A stretch of 64,000 nt of DNA, from contig CAYOIZ010000011.1 of the NCBI GenBank assembly GCA_964404165.1, forward strand, positions 62,001 to 126,000, given 5' to 3'. A program made the position numbers and the translations under genes. This document shows, piece after piece, positions 35,072 through 43,652 of the stretch. Below the pieces are notes generated by a model. It searched no databases, was not told where the DNA came from, and saw only the letters and a list, made by a program, of their open reading frames with translations. Numbering within the stretch: the first letter of the stretch is position 1; each line of letters starts with the position of its first letter. The stretch is from DASYLJ01 sp964404165 (GTDB lineage Bacteria; Desulfobacterota; Binatia; DP-6).

Positions 35072-37426
35072 ATGGCGCCCGGGCCGCTGGCGCACCTGCG
35101 GGTGCTCGACCTCACCGATCTGCGCGGCGCGCTCGCCGGGCGCCTGCTGGCCGACCTCGGTGCCGCGGTGTGGAAGGTCGAGCCCAGCAACGGCGATCCG
35201 GATCGCTGGCGACCGCCGTTCGTCGGCGACGTCGTCGCCCCGGATCGCTCGCTCCCGTTCCTCTATCGTCACGCCAACAAGTACGGCTTCGTCGTCGACG
35301 GGCCGGAACGGCTGCGCACCCTCTGTGCGGAAGCCGACGTCCTGCTCGAGAACTGCTCGCCCGCCGACCGCGACCGTCTCGGGCTCGATCCGGCCGCAGT
35401 GCGTGCCAGCCACCCGCACCTCGTCCACGTCGTGCTCGCCGATTTCGGTTGCAGCGGCCCGCGCGCCGGCTGGCGGCTCGAGGCGTTGCCGGCGTTCGCG
35501 GCCAGCGGGGCGCTGTTCTCGTCCGGGCTGCCCGATCGCGCGCCCTGCTGGTTGCCGGGGTACGCGGCGCACGACGCGGCGTCCGCCATCGCGTGTGTCG
35601 GCGCGCTGACGGCGGTGCTCGACCGCGCGCGGAGCGGCGTCGGGCAGACGGTCGAGGTCTCGGTCCAGGAGGCGGGGCTGGTCGGCCTGACGCCCTGGTC
35701 GGTTCCGCTCGCCGACTACGCGCGCCTCTACCCGATGATGGCGTCGGCGCCGCCGCGCAACGGTGACGGCAACTACCTCGTGCTGCCGGTCGCCGACGGG
35801 TACGTGCGGGTGCTGCCGGCGACGCCGCGACACTGGCGCGCCTTCGTGCAGCTGCTGGGACATCCGGACGCCCTCGCGGGCGACGAGTGGGAATTCCTCC
35901 TCTTCCGCATCGCGAACGCCGACGTCATCCGCCTGGTCGCTGCCGAGGCGCTGGCACGTCGCACCCGGCGTGACGTCGTCGGCCAGGGCTGGCGCATCGG
36001 CGTGCCGATCGCGCCGATCCACACGCCCGACGAGTTCGTCGACGCGATGCAGACGCGCGTGCGCGGCTACTTCCGCACGCTGCCGTCGTCGCTGCTCGGC
36101 GACGCCCCGGTAGCGGTGGCGCCGTTCGTGTTCTCGACCACGCCGGTCTCCCTGCGTCGTCCCGCGCCCGTGCCGGGGGAGGATCACGCACCGATGCCGC
36201 GGCCGCTCGACGTCGCCGGTCTCGTCGACGATCGGCCGCCGCTCGCGGGGTGCCTCGTGGTGAGCCTCGGGGTCGTCGCCGTCGGGCCCGAGGTGTGCTG
36301 GCTCCTCTCCGAGCTGGGGGCCGAGGTCGTGAAGATCGAGTCGCGCGTGAAGCTCGATCCGCTGCGCGAGGTCAGCCTCGACCCCGACGCGCCGAATCGC
36401 TGCTTCACCTTCAACGACGAGAATCGCGGCCAGCGCAGCGTCTGTCTCGACCTGACGACGGCGCGCGGTCGCGAGCTCGCGCTGGCGCTGTGCGCGCGCG
36501 CGGACGTCGTCGTGGAGAACAATCGTGGCGGCGTGGTACGGGCATGGGGACTCGACTACGCCGACGTGCGGCGCGTGCGCCCCGACGTCGTCTACCTGGC
36601 GTCGCAGGGCTACGGCCGCGACGGGCCCCTCGGCGAGATCCAGGGTTTCGGACCGCTGAACGGCGCCTTCGCCGGGGCCCACTGGCTCTGGAATCATCCC
36701 GACGCGCCGTACCCGGCCGGTGCCTCGCTGAACCATCCCGACCACGTCGCGAGCAAGCTCGCCACCGTCGCCGTGCTGGCGGCGCTCGAGCACCGACGGC
36801 GGACGGGCGAGGGGCAGCTGATCGACATGGCGCAGACGGAGGCCGCCGCGTTCCTCCTCGGTGAGACGTATCTCGAGACGCCGTGCACGGGTCGGCCGGC
36901 CGGGCCGCACGGCAACGCCGTCACCTACGCCGCCCCGCACGGGGTGTACCCGTGTGTCGGCGACGATCGCTGGTGCGCGATCGCGGTGGTCGGCGACGAC
37001 GCGTGGGCGGCGTTCCGTCGGGTGGCCGGCTGGGACGACGATCCGGCATTGGCAACGCTCGCTGGTCGCCTGGCCGCCGCCGCCGTCCTGGACGCGCGCG
37101 TCGCCGCGTGGACGGCGGGATGGGACGGCGAGCTGCTCGCGGCGGCGTTGCAGGCGGCGGGCGTGTCGGCGATGCCGGTGCTCGGGCCCGACGATCTTCG
37201 CGCCGACGAACATGTGCTGGAGCGTGGCGCCATCGTCACCGTCGAGCATCCCGAGGTGGGGCCCGCGCGGCATGCGGCGAATCCGCTGCGGCTCAGCCGG
37301 ACGCGCCTCGTGTCGGCCGGGGCGGCACCGGTGCTGGGGGAGGGAACCGAGGACGTGCTGTGTCGCGTGCTCGGCCTGTCCGCGGACGCCGTCCGCGCCC
37401 TGATCGAGGCCGGCGTCTGCCGCTGA
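35072..37426 (+). CDS. Fused double CaiB/BaiF CoA-transferase
   Basis: 784 residues from the ATG at 35072, just before HLRVLDLTDLRGALAGRLLA, the usual class III CoA-transferase N-terminus; the open frame upstream contains the operator and is unlikely to be coding. Two CaiB domains in tandem: the first to about residue 370, the second from about 385 (GCLVVSLGVVAVGPEVCWLL). The second has the GNAVTYAAPHGVYPC segment near the expected active site. These enzymes move CoA between acyl-CoA and a free acid; fusions of two domains replace the usual interlocked dimer. It may activate the product of the P450. Confidence 0.9.
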   Translation: MAPGPLAHLRVLDLTDLRGALAGRLLADLGAAVWKVEPSNGDPDRWRPPFVGDVVAPDRSLPFLYRHANKYGFVVDGPERLRTLCAEADVLLENCSPADRDRLGLDPAAVRASHPHLVHVVLADFGCSGPRAGWRLEALPAFAASGALFSSGLPDRAPCWLPGYAAHDAASAIACVGALTAVLDRARSGVGQTVEVSVQEAGLVGLTPWSVPLADYARLYPMMASAPPRNGDGNYLVLPVADGYVRVLPATPRHWRAFVQLLGHPDALAGDEWEFLLFRIANADVIRLVAAEALARRTRRDVVGQGWRIGVPIAPIHTPDEFVDAMQTRVRGYFRTLPSSLLGDAPVAVAPFVFSTTPVSLRRPAPVPGEDHAPMPRPLDVAGLVDDRPPLAGCLVVSLGVVAVGPEVCWLLSELGAEVVKIESRVKLDPLREVSLDPDAPNRCFTFNDENRGQRSVCLDLTTARGRELALALCARADVVVENNRGGVVRAWGLDYADVRRVRPDVVYLASQGYGRDGPLGEIQGFGPLNGAFAGAHWLWNHPDAPYPAGASLNHPDHVASKLATVAVLAALEHRRRTGEGQLIDMAQTEAAAFLLGETYLETPCTGRPAGPHGNAVTYAAPHGVYPCVGDDRWCAIAVVGDDAWAAFRRVAGWDDDPALATLAGRLAAAAVLDARVAAWTAGWDGELLAAALQAAGVSAMPVLGPDDLRADEHVLERGAIVTVEHPEVGPARHAANPLRLSRTRLVSAGAAPVLGEGTEDVLCRVLGLSADAVRALIEAGVCR

Positions 37427-37435
37427 GGCGCCAGC

Positions 37436-37464
37436 TTGACCTCGGGCGGCCTCCGGCGATTATC
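37436..37464 (+). promoter_or_regulatory. Sigma-70-like promoter
   Basis: TTGACC at 37436, a 17-bp spacer and ATTATC at 37459, 40 bp before the ATG of the small cysteine-rich gene. Confidence 0.55.
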
Positions 37465-37504
37465 GAGGCCGGCCCACAGTGCAGTGGAGGCGGGAGGAGG
37501 TCGC

Positions 37505-37732
37505 ATGCGGAACCGAGTGATGGTGGCGGTCCTGGGGTTCGGGTTGGTGGCGGGCGCGGCGAGCGCGATGTCGCAGTGGTGGACGCCGACGGGCTCCAGG
37601 TGCCCGGTGTTCAACGACGAGGCGTCGTGCGAGGCGTGGTGCGCCGGCGACGACAAGCGCTGCCAGGGCACGGGGCAGTGCCAGTCGCAGATGGGCGAAG
37701 GCCCGCCCCCCGAGTGCAACGACGAGCCCTGA
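37505..37732 (+). CDS. Small secreted cysteine-rich protein
   Basis: 75 residues from the ATG at 37505, preceded by GGAGGAGG. Signal peptide VMVAVLGFGLVAGAASAM; the mature 50 residues contain six cysteines (SRCPVFNDEASCEAWCAGDD; CQGTGQCQSQ; PECNDEP), enough for three disulfides. It has its own promoter. It could be a small structural or metal-binding secreted peptide. I do not recognise the family. Confidence 0.65.
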   Translation: MRNRVMVAVLGFGLVAGAASAMSQWWTPTGSRCPVFNDEASCEAWCAGDDKRCQGTGQCQSQMGEGPPPECNDEP

Positions 37733-37801
37733 GCCGGGCAGCCCGCAATATTTCGCGACCCGTCTGGACGATCCTCCCTCCAGCGCGTAGCGGTGGAGCC
37801 G

Positions 37802-38698
37802 ATGAGCACGGCACTGCGCGACGCGCTGGTGGAGGCCGACCGCACGCGGGTGGCGATCGGACACTTCAACGTGTCCGAGCTGACGGCGGTGCATGCCATC
37901 GTCGGTGCGGCGCGTGCGCTCGACGTGCCGGTGATCATCGGGGTCTCGGAAGGCGAGCGCGACTTCTTCGGCGTCGAGCAGGTGGCGGCCGTGGTGCACA
38001 GCCTGCGCGCCGAGGGCGGGCCGCCGATCTTCCTCGACGCCGACCACACGCATTCCCTCGCCGCGGCGGAGCGTGCGGCGCGCGCCGGCTTCGACGCCGT
38101 CGTCTTCGATGCGTCGAGCACGTCGTTCGACGACAACGTCGCCGCGACGCGCACGGCGGTGCGGGCGCTGCGGTCGATCGCACCCGACATCGTCGTCGAG
38201 GGCGAGATCGGCTACATCGGCAGCTCGTCGACGATCCACGATGCCGGCCCCGCCGAGGGCTACGGGCTCACCACCGTCGACGAGGCACGCCGCTACGTCG
38301 ACGCCACCGGGGTGGACGTTCTGGCACCGTCGGTCGGCACGATGCACGGCATGCTGCCGAGCATGGTCGAAGGCCGCGCCGAGAAGCGGCTGCACGTCGA
38401 ACGCATCCGCGACATCAAGGCGGCGACGGGCCGCCCGCTCACCCTGCACGGGGCGTCCGGCACCCACGCGGACGATCTGCGGCGCGCCGTGGCGGCCGGG
38501 ATCACGATCGTGCACGTCAACACCGAGCTCCGTCTGGCCTGGCGGCGAGCGCTCGAGGCGGCGTTCGCGGCCCAGCCGCGGGAGGTCGCGCCGTACAAGC
38601 TGCTGGCTCCCGTGGTGGAGGCTCTGCAGGCCGTGGTGGCGGATCACCTCCGCCTCCTGAACGGGCTGCCGGGGACGGCCCCGCGGCCGATCGCTTGA
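37802..38698 (+). CDS. Class II fructose-bisphosphate aldolase family protein
   Basis: 298 residues from ATG 37802 (GGTGGAG upstream); GTG 37793 is also possible. Class II aldolase features: AIGHFNVSELTAVHAIVGAA at the start, zinc-binding LDADHTHS near 82 (DHG/DHC in most relatives), VVEGEIGYIG near 135, a second His in GTMHG and TLHGASGTHADD near 215. The canonical DHG is DHT here, so the substrate may differ from fructose bisphosphate. A TIM-barrel aldol/retro-aldol enzyme is well supported; the substrate is not. Confidence 0.85.
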   Translation: MSTALRDALVEADRTRVAIGHFNVSELTAVHAIVGAARALDVPVIIGVSEGERDFFGVEQVAAVVHSLRAEGGPPIFLDADHTHSLAAAERAARAGFDAVVFDASSTSFDDNVAATRTAVRALRSIAPDIVVEGEIGYIGSSSTIHDAGPAEGYGLTTVDEARRYVDATGVDVLAPSVGTMHGMLPSMVEGRAEKRLHVERIRDIKAATGRPLTLHGASGTHADDLRRAVAAGITIVHVNTELRLAWRRALEAAFAAQPREVAPYKLLAPVVEALQAVVADHLRLLNGLPGTAPRPIA

Positions 38699-38730
38699 CG
38701 GCGAGGCGCGGCCTTCGATACGCGCTGCCC

Positions 38731-39699
38731 ATGCGGATCCTCGTCGTGCTGGGCCTCGTGCTGGCGCTCGCCGTCCCGGCGTCGGCCAAGCCCTACCTCA
38801 AGAAGCCCAAGCGCGGGTTCCAGATGCGCGTCGGCGAGTTCACCGTGCAGCCGGGTGAGGACCTCGAGATCTGCGAATACCGGCGCACCCCGAACCGGAA
38901 GGCGGTCGACGTCACCGGCTTCGAGCTTCGCATGCCGCCGGGCGCGCACCACTTCGTGGTGTGGGCCTACGGGGGCGATCGCCAGGACGACGCCGCGTTT
39001 CCCGCAGGCCCGGTCGAGAGCGTCGGGTGCACCGGCGTGTCGCCCGACGAGCTGGTGCCACAGGTGCTGATCCCGCTCCAGAACCCGAACACGAAGTTCA
39101 GCTTCCCCCCCGGCATCGCACTCCGGCTCGAGCCCGGCCAGCAGATCTGGCTCAACCCGCACATGAAGAATCTCGGCACCGAGACGATCACGCCCGACGT
39201 CCGCTTCAACGTGACGTATGCGAAGAAGGGCACCGTCGAGCATCACGCCGAGGGGCTCATCGCCGGCAACATGGCCGACATCAACGTGCCGCCGGGTGGC
39301 GACCAGACCCTCACGGCGGAGTGGACGGTGCCGTTCGACCTGACGCTGATCTCCTACGCGACGCACCAGCACCGGCTCGGCACCTACGCCAACATCGAGC
39401 AGGTGGCCGCCGACGGCAGCACCACGCTGCTCTACGAGACCACCGACTGGCAGCACGCCCGTCCGAAATGGCCCAAGCCGTTCCTGCGCCTGGCCGCCGG
39501 TGATCGCATGCGGATCACCTGCAAGTGGCACAACACCGACGCCAAGGCCGTGCGGTTCGGACCCGAGACGACGGACGAGATGTGCTTCATCCTGGCCTTC
39601 TACTACCGCGACACGTTCGACGAGCCCCTGACCGGCGACCAGTGCGCCCCGAGCCGGACCGGCCTCCTCTGTCCGTTCGCCCCAGCGATCGTGAAGTAA
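38731..39699 (+). CDS. Secreted PHM-like copper monooxygenase
   Basis: 322 residues. Signal peptide VVLGLVLALAVPASA. Ligands of a type-II ascorbate-dependent copper monooxygenase can be placed: H73-H74 (AHHFVVW) and H144 (NPHMKN) for the electron-transfer copper, and H212-x-H214 (HQHRLG) and M284 (TDEMCFI) for the oxygen-binding copper. This is the set known from peptidylglycine hydroxylating monooxygenase. The fold has two beta-sandwich domains. It would hydroxylate a substrate in the periplasm or outside the cell. It starts 32 bp after the aldolase gene and probably shares its transcript. Substrate unknown. Confidence 0.85.
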   Translation: MRILVVLGLVLALAVPASAKPYLKKPKRGFQMRVGEFTVQPGEDLEICEYRRTPNRKAVDVTGFELRMPPGAHHFVVWAYGGDRQDDAAFPAGPVESVGCTGVSPDELVPQVLIPLQNPNTKFSFPPGIALRLEPGQQIWLNPHMKNLGTETITPDVRFNVTYAKKGTVEHHAEGLIAGNMADINVPPGGDQTLTAEWTVPFDLTLISYATHQHRLGTYANIEQVAADGSTTLLYETTDWQHARPKWPKPFLRLAAGDRMRITCKWHNTDAKAVRFGPETTDEMCFILAFYYRDTFDEPLTGDQCAPSRTGLLCPFAPAIVK

Positions 39700-39705
39700 C
39701 GCACC

Positions 39706-42510
39706 ATGGATCTCCTCGAACGCCTGCGCCCGAAGTGGCGCCACTCCGATCCCGAGGTGCGCGCGGCCGCCGTGCGCGACATGAACGCGGGGGACCGGGA
39801 TCGCCTCGCCACCATCGTCACTGAGGACGTCGACGCCCGTGTCCGTCGCATGGCGCTCAAGAAGCTCGAGGATACCGCGGTGCTCGACCGCGTCGCCGAG
39901 CACGATGCCGACCCGACGCTGCGTGAGCTCGCCGTCGAGCGTGCGCGTGAGGTCCGGGTCCGCACCGCATGCGGGGCGGGCGCCGTCGGCGAGTGCGTCG
40001 CCGCGCTCGAGCGCATCAGCGACGAGCGCAGCCTCGCCGAGGTGGCGATGACCGCGGTGCACGACGACGTGCGACAGCGTGCGCTGGCGCGGGTGTCGGG
40101 TGACCGCCTGCTGCGCGATGTCGTGAAGGGCGCCGCCGATGCCGGTGTGCGGCGCATGGCGCTCGAGCGCATCGCCGATCCCGTCGTGCTGCGCGGCATC
40201 GCCGTCGGCGACGGGCCGGCCGACACCACGCTGCAGGCGCTCGAGCGCATCACCGACGTCGAGGTGTTGCGTGCCGTCGCCGACAACCGCGCCGCCTCGA
40301 AGGCGGTGCGGCAGCGCGCCCTCGCCATGCTGCCCGCGGGGATCGACGTTCGCCCGCACGGCGGCGGGAAGGACGCGCGGGTCCGGCAGCTCGAGCTGTG
40401 CGCCACCGTCGAGGGCCTGCGCAAGATGTCCGACGTGATCCACGCGGGCGAGCAGGCAGACGAGGCGAGCCGGGAATGGGAGGCGCTCGCCCGCGACGTC
40501 GAGCCGCGTCCGGAGGTCGCCGAGCGCTTCCGGCTCGCCTGCGACGCGGTGCTGGAACGGGCCAGCAGCCTGGCGCGACGGCTCGCCGAGGCCGAGCACG
40601 AGCGCGACACCGTCGCGCAGAGCCTGCAATCGCGACGCGCACTCTGCGAGCGTGTCGAGGCGATCACGGGCGCCGACGCACCCGCGGCGTTGGCGGAGGC
40701 GCAGGAGGCCTGGGCGCATCTGCCGCCCGTCCCCGAGGCGGACGGCGCCGATCTCGCGCGCCGCTTCCGGACCGCGGTCGACGAGTGCGTCGCCCGACAC
40801 GGTCGCTGGTCGGCACAGGGGAACCTGCGTGCGGAGATCGACCGATTGCTCGAAACCGCGGACGGGCTCGCGGACGCCGGTGGCGCACCCGCAACGAAGG
40901 CCTGGCGCGCGCTCGAGCGCCAGTGGGCGTCGCATGAACGCGAGCGCGCCACGTTCGAGGACGCCGCCGCGCTCGAGGCACGGTTCGCGGCCGCGTCGGA
41001 GCGGCTCGCCGTGCGTCGCCAGGAGAGCGATGCACGTCGTGCCGAAGCCGAGGCCGAGAATCTGAAGCGCCTCGAAAGCCTGTGCGTGCGGATCGAGGCC
41101 CTGGTCGCGGCGGAGCGGATGAAATCCAGTACCGGTCGTCGCGAGCTGCTCGCCGTCGAGGCGGCACTGCAGGGCTTCGGGCCGTTGCCGGCTGGTGAGC
41201 AGCGCGGGGCGTGGATGCAGCGGCTCACCACGGCGCGCGACGGCCTCGCGCGCCGCGTCGCTCAGGACACGGAGACCGAGGAGTGGCGGCGGTGGGCGAA
41301 CGCCGGCGCGCAGGAGGAGCTCATCGCGCGCGTCGAGGCGATGGTCGCATCCGACGACCTCGCCGAGTCGGCGCGCCAGCTCGGCGGGCTGCAGGACGAG
41401 TGGGCGCGCATCGCGACCGCGAGCCCCGAGAAGTCGCAGCAGCTGTGGGAGCGCTTCCGTGGCGTCCGCGATCAGCTGCGTCGTCGCGTCGACGGCTACC
41501 TCGCCGCCAACCTCGAGCTGAAGCGCGCGCTCGTCGCCCAGGTCGCCGATCTGGGCGATTCGACGGAGTGGAACGCCACCGCGGATCTCATCAAGCGCCT
41601 CCAGGCCGAGTGGAAGACGATCGGCCCCGTGCCGGCGCGCCAGACGCTGGTGATCTGGCGGCAGTTCCGCGAGCCCTGCGATCGCTTCTTCGCGCGACGC
41701 AAGGAGCAGTTCGCCCGCGTCGACGCGGAGCGGAGCGAGAACGCCACGCACAAGCTGGCATTGTGCGAGAAGGCCGAGGCGCTCGCCGACTCCACCGATT
41801 GGGACGAGACGGCGAAGGTCATGAAGGCGTTGCAGGCCGATTGGAAGCGCACCGGGCCGCCGCCGCGTGACCAGGCCGACAAGCTGTGGAACCGCTTCCG
41901 TTCCGCCTGCGACCGTTTCTTCGACCGCAGCAAGCGGCGCGACGAGCTGGCGCGCGACGAGCTGCGCGCCCAGGGCGAGGCGCTCTGCGTTCAGCTGGAA
42001 ACCCTCGCGGCGTCGCTCGCTGGCGAAGACGCCCCCGACGACGCCCAGATCGGGCAGACGGTCGACCAGACGTGGGCCGACTGGCTCAAGCTCGACCTGG
42101 TGACGGGGAACGATGCGCAGGCGCTGCGCACGCGTCTGGAGACGGTCTACCAGCACCTGCTGGCCGCGCGGCCCGCGAGCCTCGGCGGCACCCGTCTCGA
42201 CCCCGAGGTCACGCGTCCGCGACGCGAGGCGCTGTGTGCCAAGCTCGAGGCGATCATCCCCGCCGCCGCGGAGGCGCCGCGCCAGCTCTCGCTGCAGGAG
42301 ATGGCGCTCGCCCTACGTGATCGGCTGGCCAGCAACACCATCGCCGCCGGCGGCAAGAAGGCGGAGCCGCTCAGGCAGGCCGATCGCGCGCAGGACCTGG
42401 AGCGCATCACGGCGAGCTGGACGCGGCTCGGCCCCGTCCTCGACGACGCGGCGAAGGCGCTGGCCGAACGGTTCGATCGCGCGCGGGCGCAGGTCCGGCC
42501 GACCCGGTGA
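39706..42510 (+). CDS. HEAT-like and DUF349 repeat protein
   Basis: 934 residues, cytosolic, strongly helical and charged. The first 210 residues are short HEAT-like helical pairs (DARVRRMALKKLEDTAVLDR and similar repeats with RRMALERIADP). The rest is built of DUF349 units, best seen in WKTIGPVPARQTLVIWRQFR and the following DRFFARRKEQF, and again ADKLWNRFRSACDRFFDR. DUF349 proteins are long coiled coils of unknown role, sometimes called structural or RNA/ribosome-associated. It follows the monooxygenase by 6 bp, so it may be in that operon. Function unknown. Confidence 0.88.
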   Translation: MDLLERLRPKWRHSDPEVRAAAVRDMNAGDRDRLATIVTEDVDARVRRMALKKLEDTAVLDRVAEHDADPTLRELAVERAREVRVRTACGAGAVGECVAALERISDERSLAEVAMTAVHDDVRQRALARVSGDRLLRDVVKGAADAGVRRMALERIADPVVLRGIAVGDGPADTTLQALERITDVEVLRAVADNRAASKAVRQRALAMLPAGIDVRPHGGGKDARVRQLELCATVEGLRKMSDVIHAGEQADEASREWEALARDVEPRPEVAERFRLACDAVLERASSLARRLAEAEHERDTVAQSLQSRRALCERVEAITGADAPAALAEAQEAWAHLPPVPEADGADLARRFRTAVDECVARHGRWSAQGNLRAEIDRLLETADGLADAGGAPATKAWRALERQWASHERERATFEDAAALEARFAAASERLAVRRQESDARRAEAEAENLKRLESLCVRIEALVAAERMKSSTGRRELLAVEAALQGFGPLPAGEQRGAWMQRLTTARDGLARRVAQDTETEEWRRWANAGAQEELIARVEAMVASDDLAESARQLGGLQDEWARIATASPEKSQQLWERFRGVRDQLRRRVDGYLAANLELKRALVAQVADLGDSTEWNATADLIKRLQAEWKTIGPVPARQTLVIWRQFREPCDRFFARRKEQFARVDAERSENATHKLALCEKAEALADSTDWDETAKVMKALQADWKRTGPPPRDQADKLWNRFRSACDRFFDRSKRRDELARDELRAQGEALCVQLETLAASLAGEDAPDDAQIGQTVDQTWADWLKLDLVTGNDAQALRTRLETVYQHLLAARPASLGGTRLDPEVTRPRREALCAKLEAIIPAAAEAPRQLSLQEMALALRDRLASNTIAAGGKKAEPLRQADRAQDLERITASWTRLGPVLDDAAKALAERFDRARAQVRPTR

Positions 42511-42520
42511 CCGCGCCCCG

Positions 42521-42560
42521 TTGACATACCGACGGTATGGTCGTTACATACCGTCGGTAT
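42521..42560 (+). promoter_or_regulatory. Promoter with two TetR-type operators
   Basis: TTGACA (42521-42526), 17-bp spacer, TTACAT (42544-42549). Two inverted repeats overlap it: CATACCGACGGTATG at 42525-42539 and ATACCGTCGGTAT at 42548-42560, centred 22 bp apart, so on the same helix face. It lies 7 bp before the ATG of the TetR gene, a clear autoregulation layout. Confidence 0.8.
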
Positions 42561-42567
42561 CTGACTG

Positions 42568-43173
42568 ATGGCTGCCCCGTCGACCCGCGAGACCCGTTCC
42601 GATGCGACGCGCGCCCGGCTCGTGGCGCGAGCCGCCAGGGCCTTCGGCACACGTGGGTACGCCGCCACCAGCCTCGACGACGTGGTGCAGCGCGCGCGCG
42701 TCACCAAGGGCGCGCTCTACCACCACTTCGCGGACAAGCGGGCGCTGTTCGAGGCGGTCTTCGAGGAGGAGGAGCGGCGGCTTCTGGCCGGCTCCATGTC
42801 GGCGGCGGCAGCGGGGCGCGACGCGTGGGAGCGCCTGCGCGCCGGCTGCCACGGCTTCCTGCGGGGCTGCCTGGCGCCGGCGGTGCAGCGCATCGTCCTG
42901 CTCGACGCCCCTGCCGTGCTCGGGTGGGAACGCTGGCGCGAGATCGACGCGCGCTACGCGCTCGCGCTGATCGAATCCGGCATCGCGCAGGCGATGGCGG
43001 CGGGGCAGGTGGCGCCCGGATCGGCGCGCATCCGCGCGCATCTGCTGATGGCCACCGTCACCGAGGCGGCGATGCTGCTCGCGCGTGCCGACGACGCCGA
43101 CGCGGCGCTCCCCGTCGTCACTGCCGAGATCGATGCATTCCTGAACGGCCTGCGGGCCAGGGAGGTTCCATGA
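42568..43173 (+). CDS. TetR/AcrR family regulator, probably autoregulated
   Basis: 201 residues. Helix-turn-helix region: DATRARLVARAARAFGTRGY, AATSLDDVVQRARVTKGALY, HHFADKRALFEAVFEEEER. The C-terminal domain is all-helical (LRGCLAPAVQRIVLLDAPAV), the TetR_C_13-like type. Its promoter carries two palindromic operators (42525-42539, 42548-42560). Its stop overlaps the next start by 4 nt (ATGA), so a ferritin-like protein is coexpressed. The ligand is unknown. The binding site differs from the CAAACG-N2-CGTTTG set, so this is a separate circuit. Confidence 0.92.
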   Translation: MAAPSTRETRSDATRARLVARAARAFGTRGYAATSLDDVVQRARVTKGALYHHFADKRALFEAVFEEEERRLLAGSMSAAAAGRDAWERLRAGCHGFLRGCLAPAVQRIVLLDAPAVLGWERWREIDARYALALIESGIAQAMAAGQVAPGSARIRAHLLMATVTEAAMLLARADDADAALPVVTAEIDAFLNGLRAREVP

Positions 43174-43649
43174 ACGACCATCGGGATTTCTTCTCCGCCG
43201 TCGCGGCGCTGGCGACGATCGAGCAGCTCGACGTCGACGCGATGCGGCTCCTCTACCGCATCGAGCGTTCGGGCGAGGACTTCTACGAGATGATCGCGGC
43301 GCGCATCGGCAATCCCGAGGCCGCCGACCTGCTGCGGCGCAACGCGCGCGAGGAGCGCGGGCATGCCGAGCGGGTGCGGCGCGCCATCGCCATCAAGCTC
43401 GGCGCGGCATTCGAGCCGAGCCCCGAGGACGTCGCGCGCTACGACATCCCGCTGCCGGAGGCGATCCCGGCGGCGATGCTGCCGCTGATCGTCCAGGGCG
43501 AGCTCGACGGCGACGTCGGCTACCAGCGCTGGGCCGATCGCGAGAGCGATCCGGAGGTGCAGCGCCTGCTGCGACTGAACGGTCGCGAGGAGACGGTGCA
43601 CGGCCAGCGCGTGCAGCAGGTGATGGCGATCCTCGAAAACGCCGGCTGA
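43170..43649 (+). CDS. Ferritin-like / rubrerythrin-type diiron protein
   Basis: 159 residues in four helices. Candidate metal ligands are glutamates in YRIERSGEDFYEMI (about 32-40), E62 and H65 in EERGHAE, a glutamate in IVQGELDGD and a second E-x2-H in REETVHGQR near the C-terminus. There is no rubredoxin domain. Such proteins oxidise iron or remove peroxide. Its gene overlaps the tetR gene and is controlled by that promoter, suggesting induction under the condition sensed by the TetR protein. Confidence 0.82.
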   Translation: MNDHRDFFSAVAALATIEQLDVDAMRLLYRIERSGEDFYEMIAARIGNPEAADLLRRNAREERGHAERVRRAIAIKLGAAFEPSPEDVARYDIPLPEAIPAAMLPLIVQGELDGDVGYQRWADRESDPEVQRLLRLNGREETVHGQRVQQVMAILENAG

Positions 43650-43652
43650 CGG

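Noticed and set aside
34751..37273. 840-codon minus-strand ORF
   Set aside because: Antisense of the CoA-transferase gene; Arg/Asp-rich with no domain. Long open antisense frames are common at this GC level.
36883..38730. Upstream extension of the copper monooxygenase frame
   Set aside because: Open frame only; overlaps the CoA-transferase and aldolase genes. The signal peptide at 38731 fixes the start.
38644..42156. 1170-codon minus-strand ORF
   Set aside because: Shadow of the monooxygenase and DUF349 genes; low-complexity Arg/Leu/Gly translation without domains, while the plus strand has clear families.
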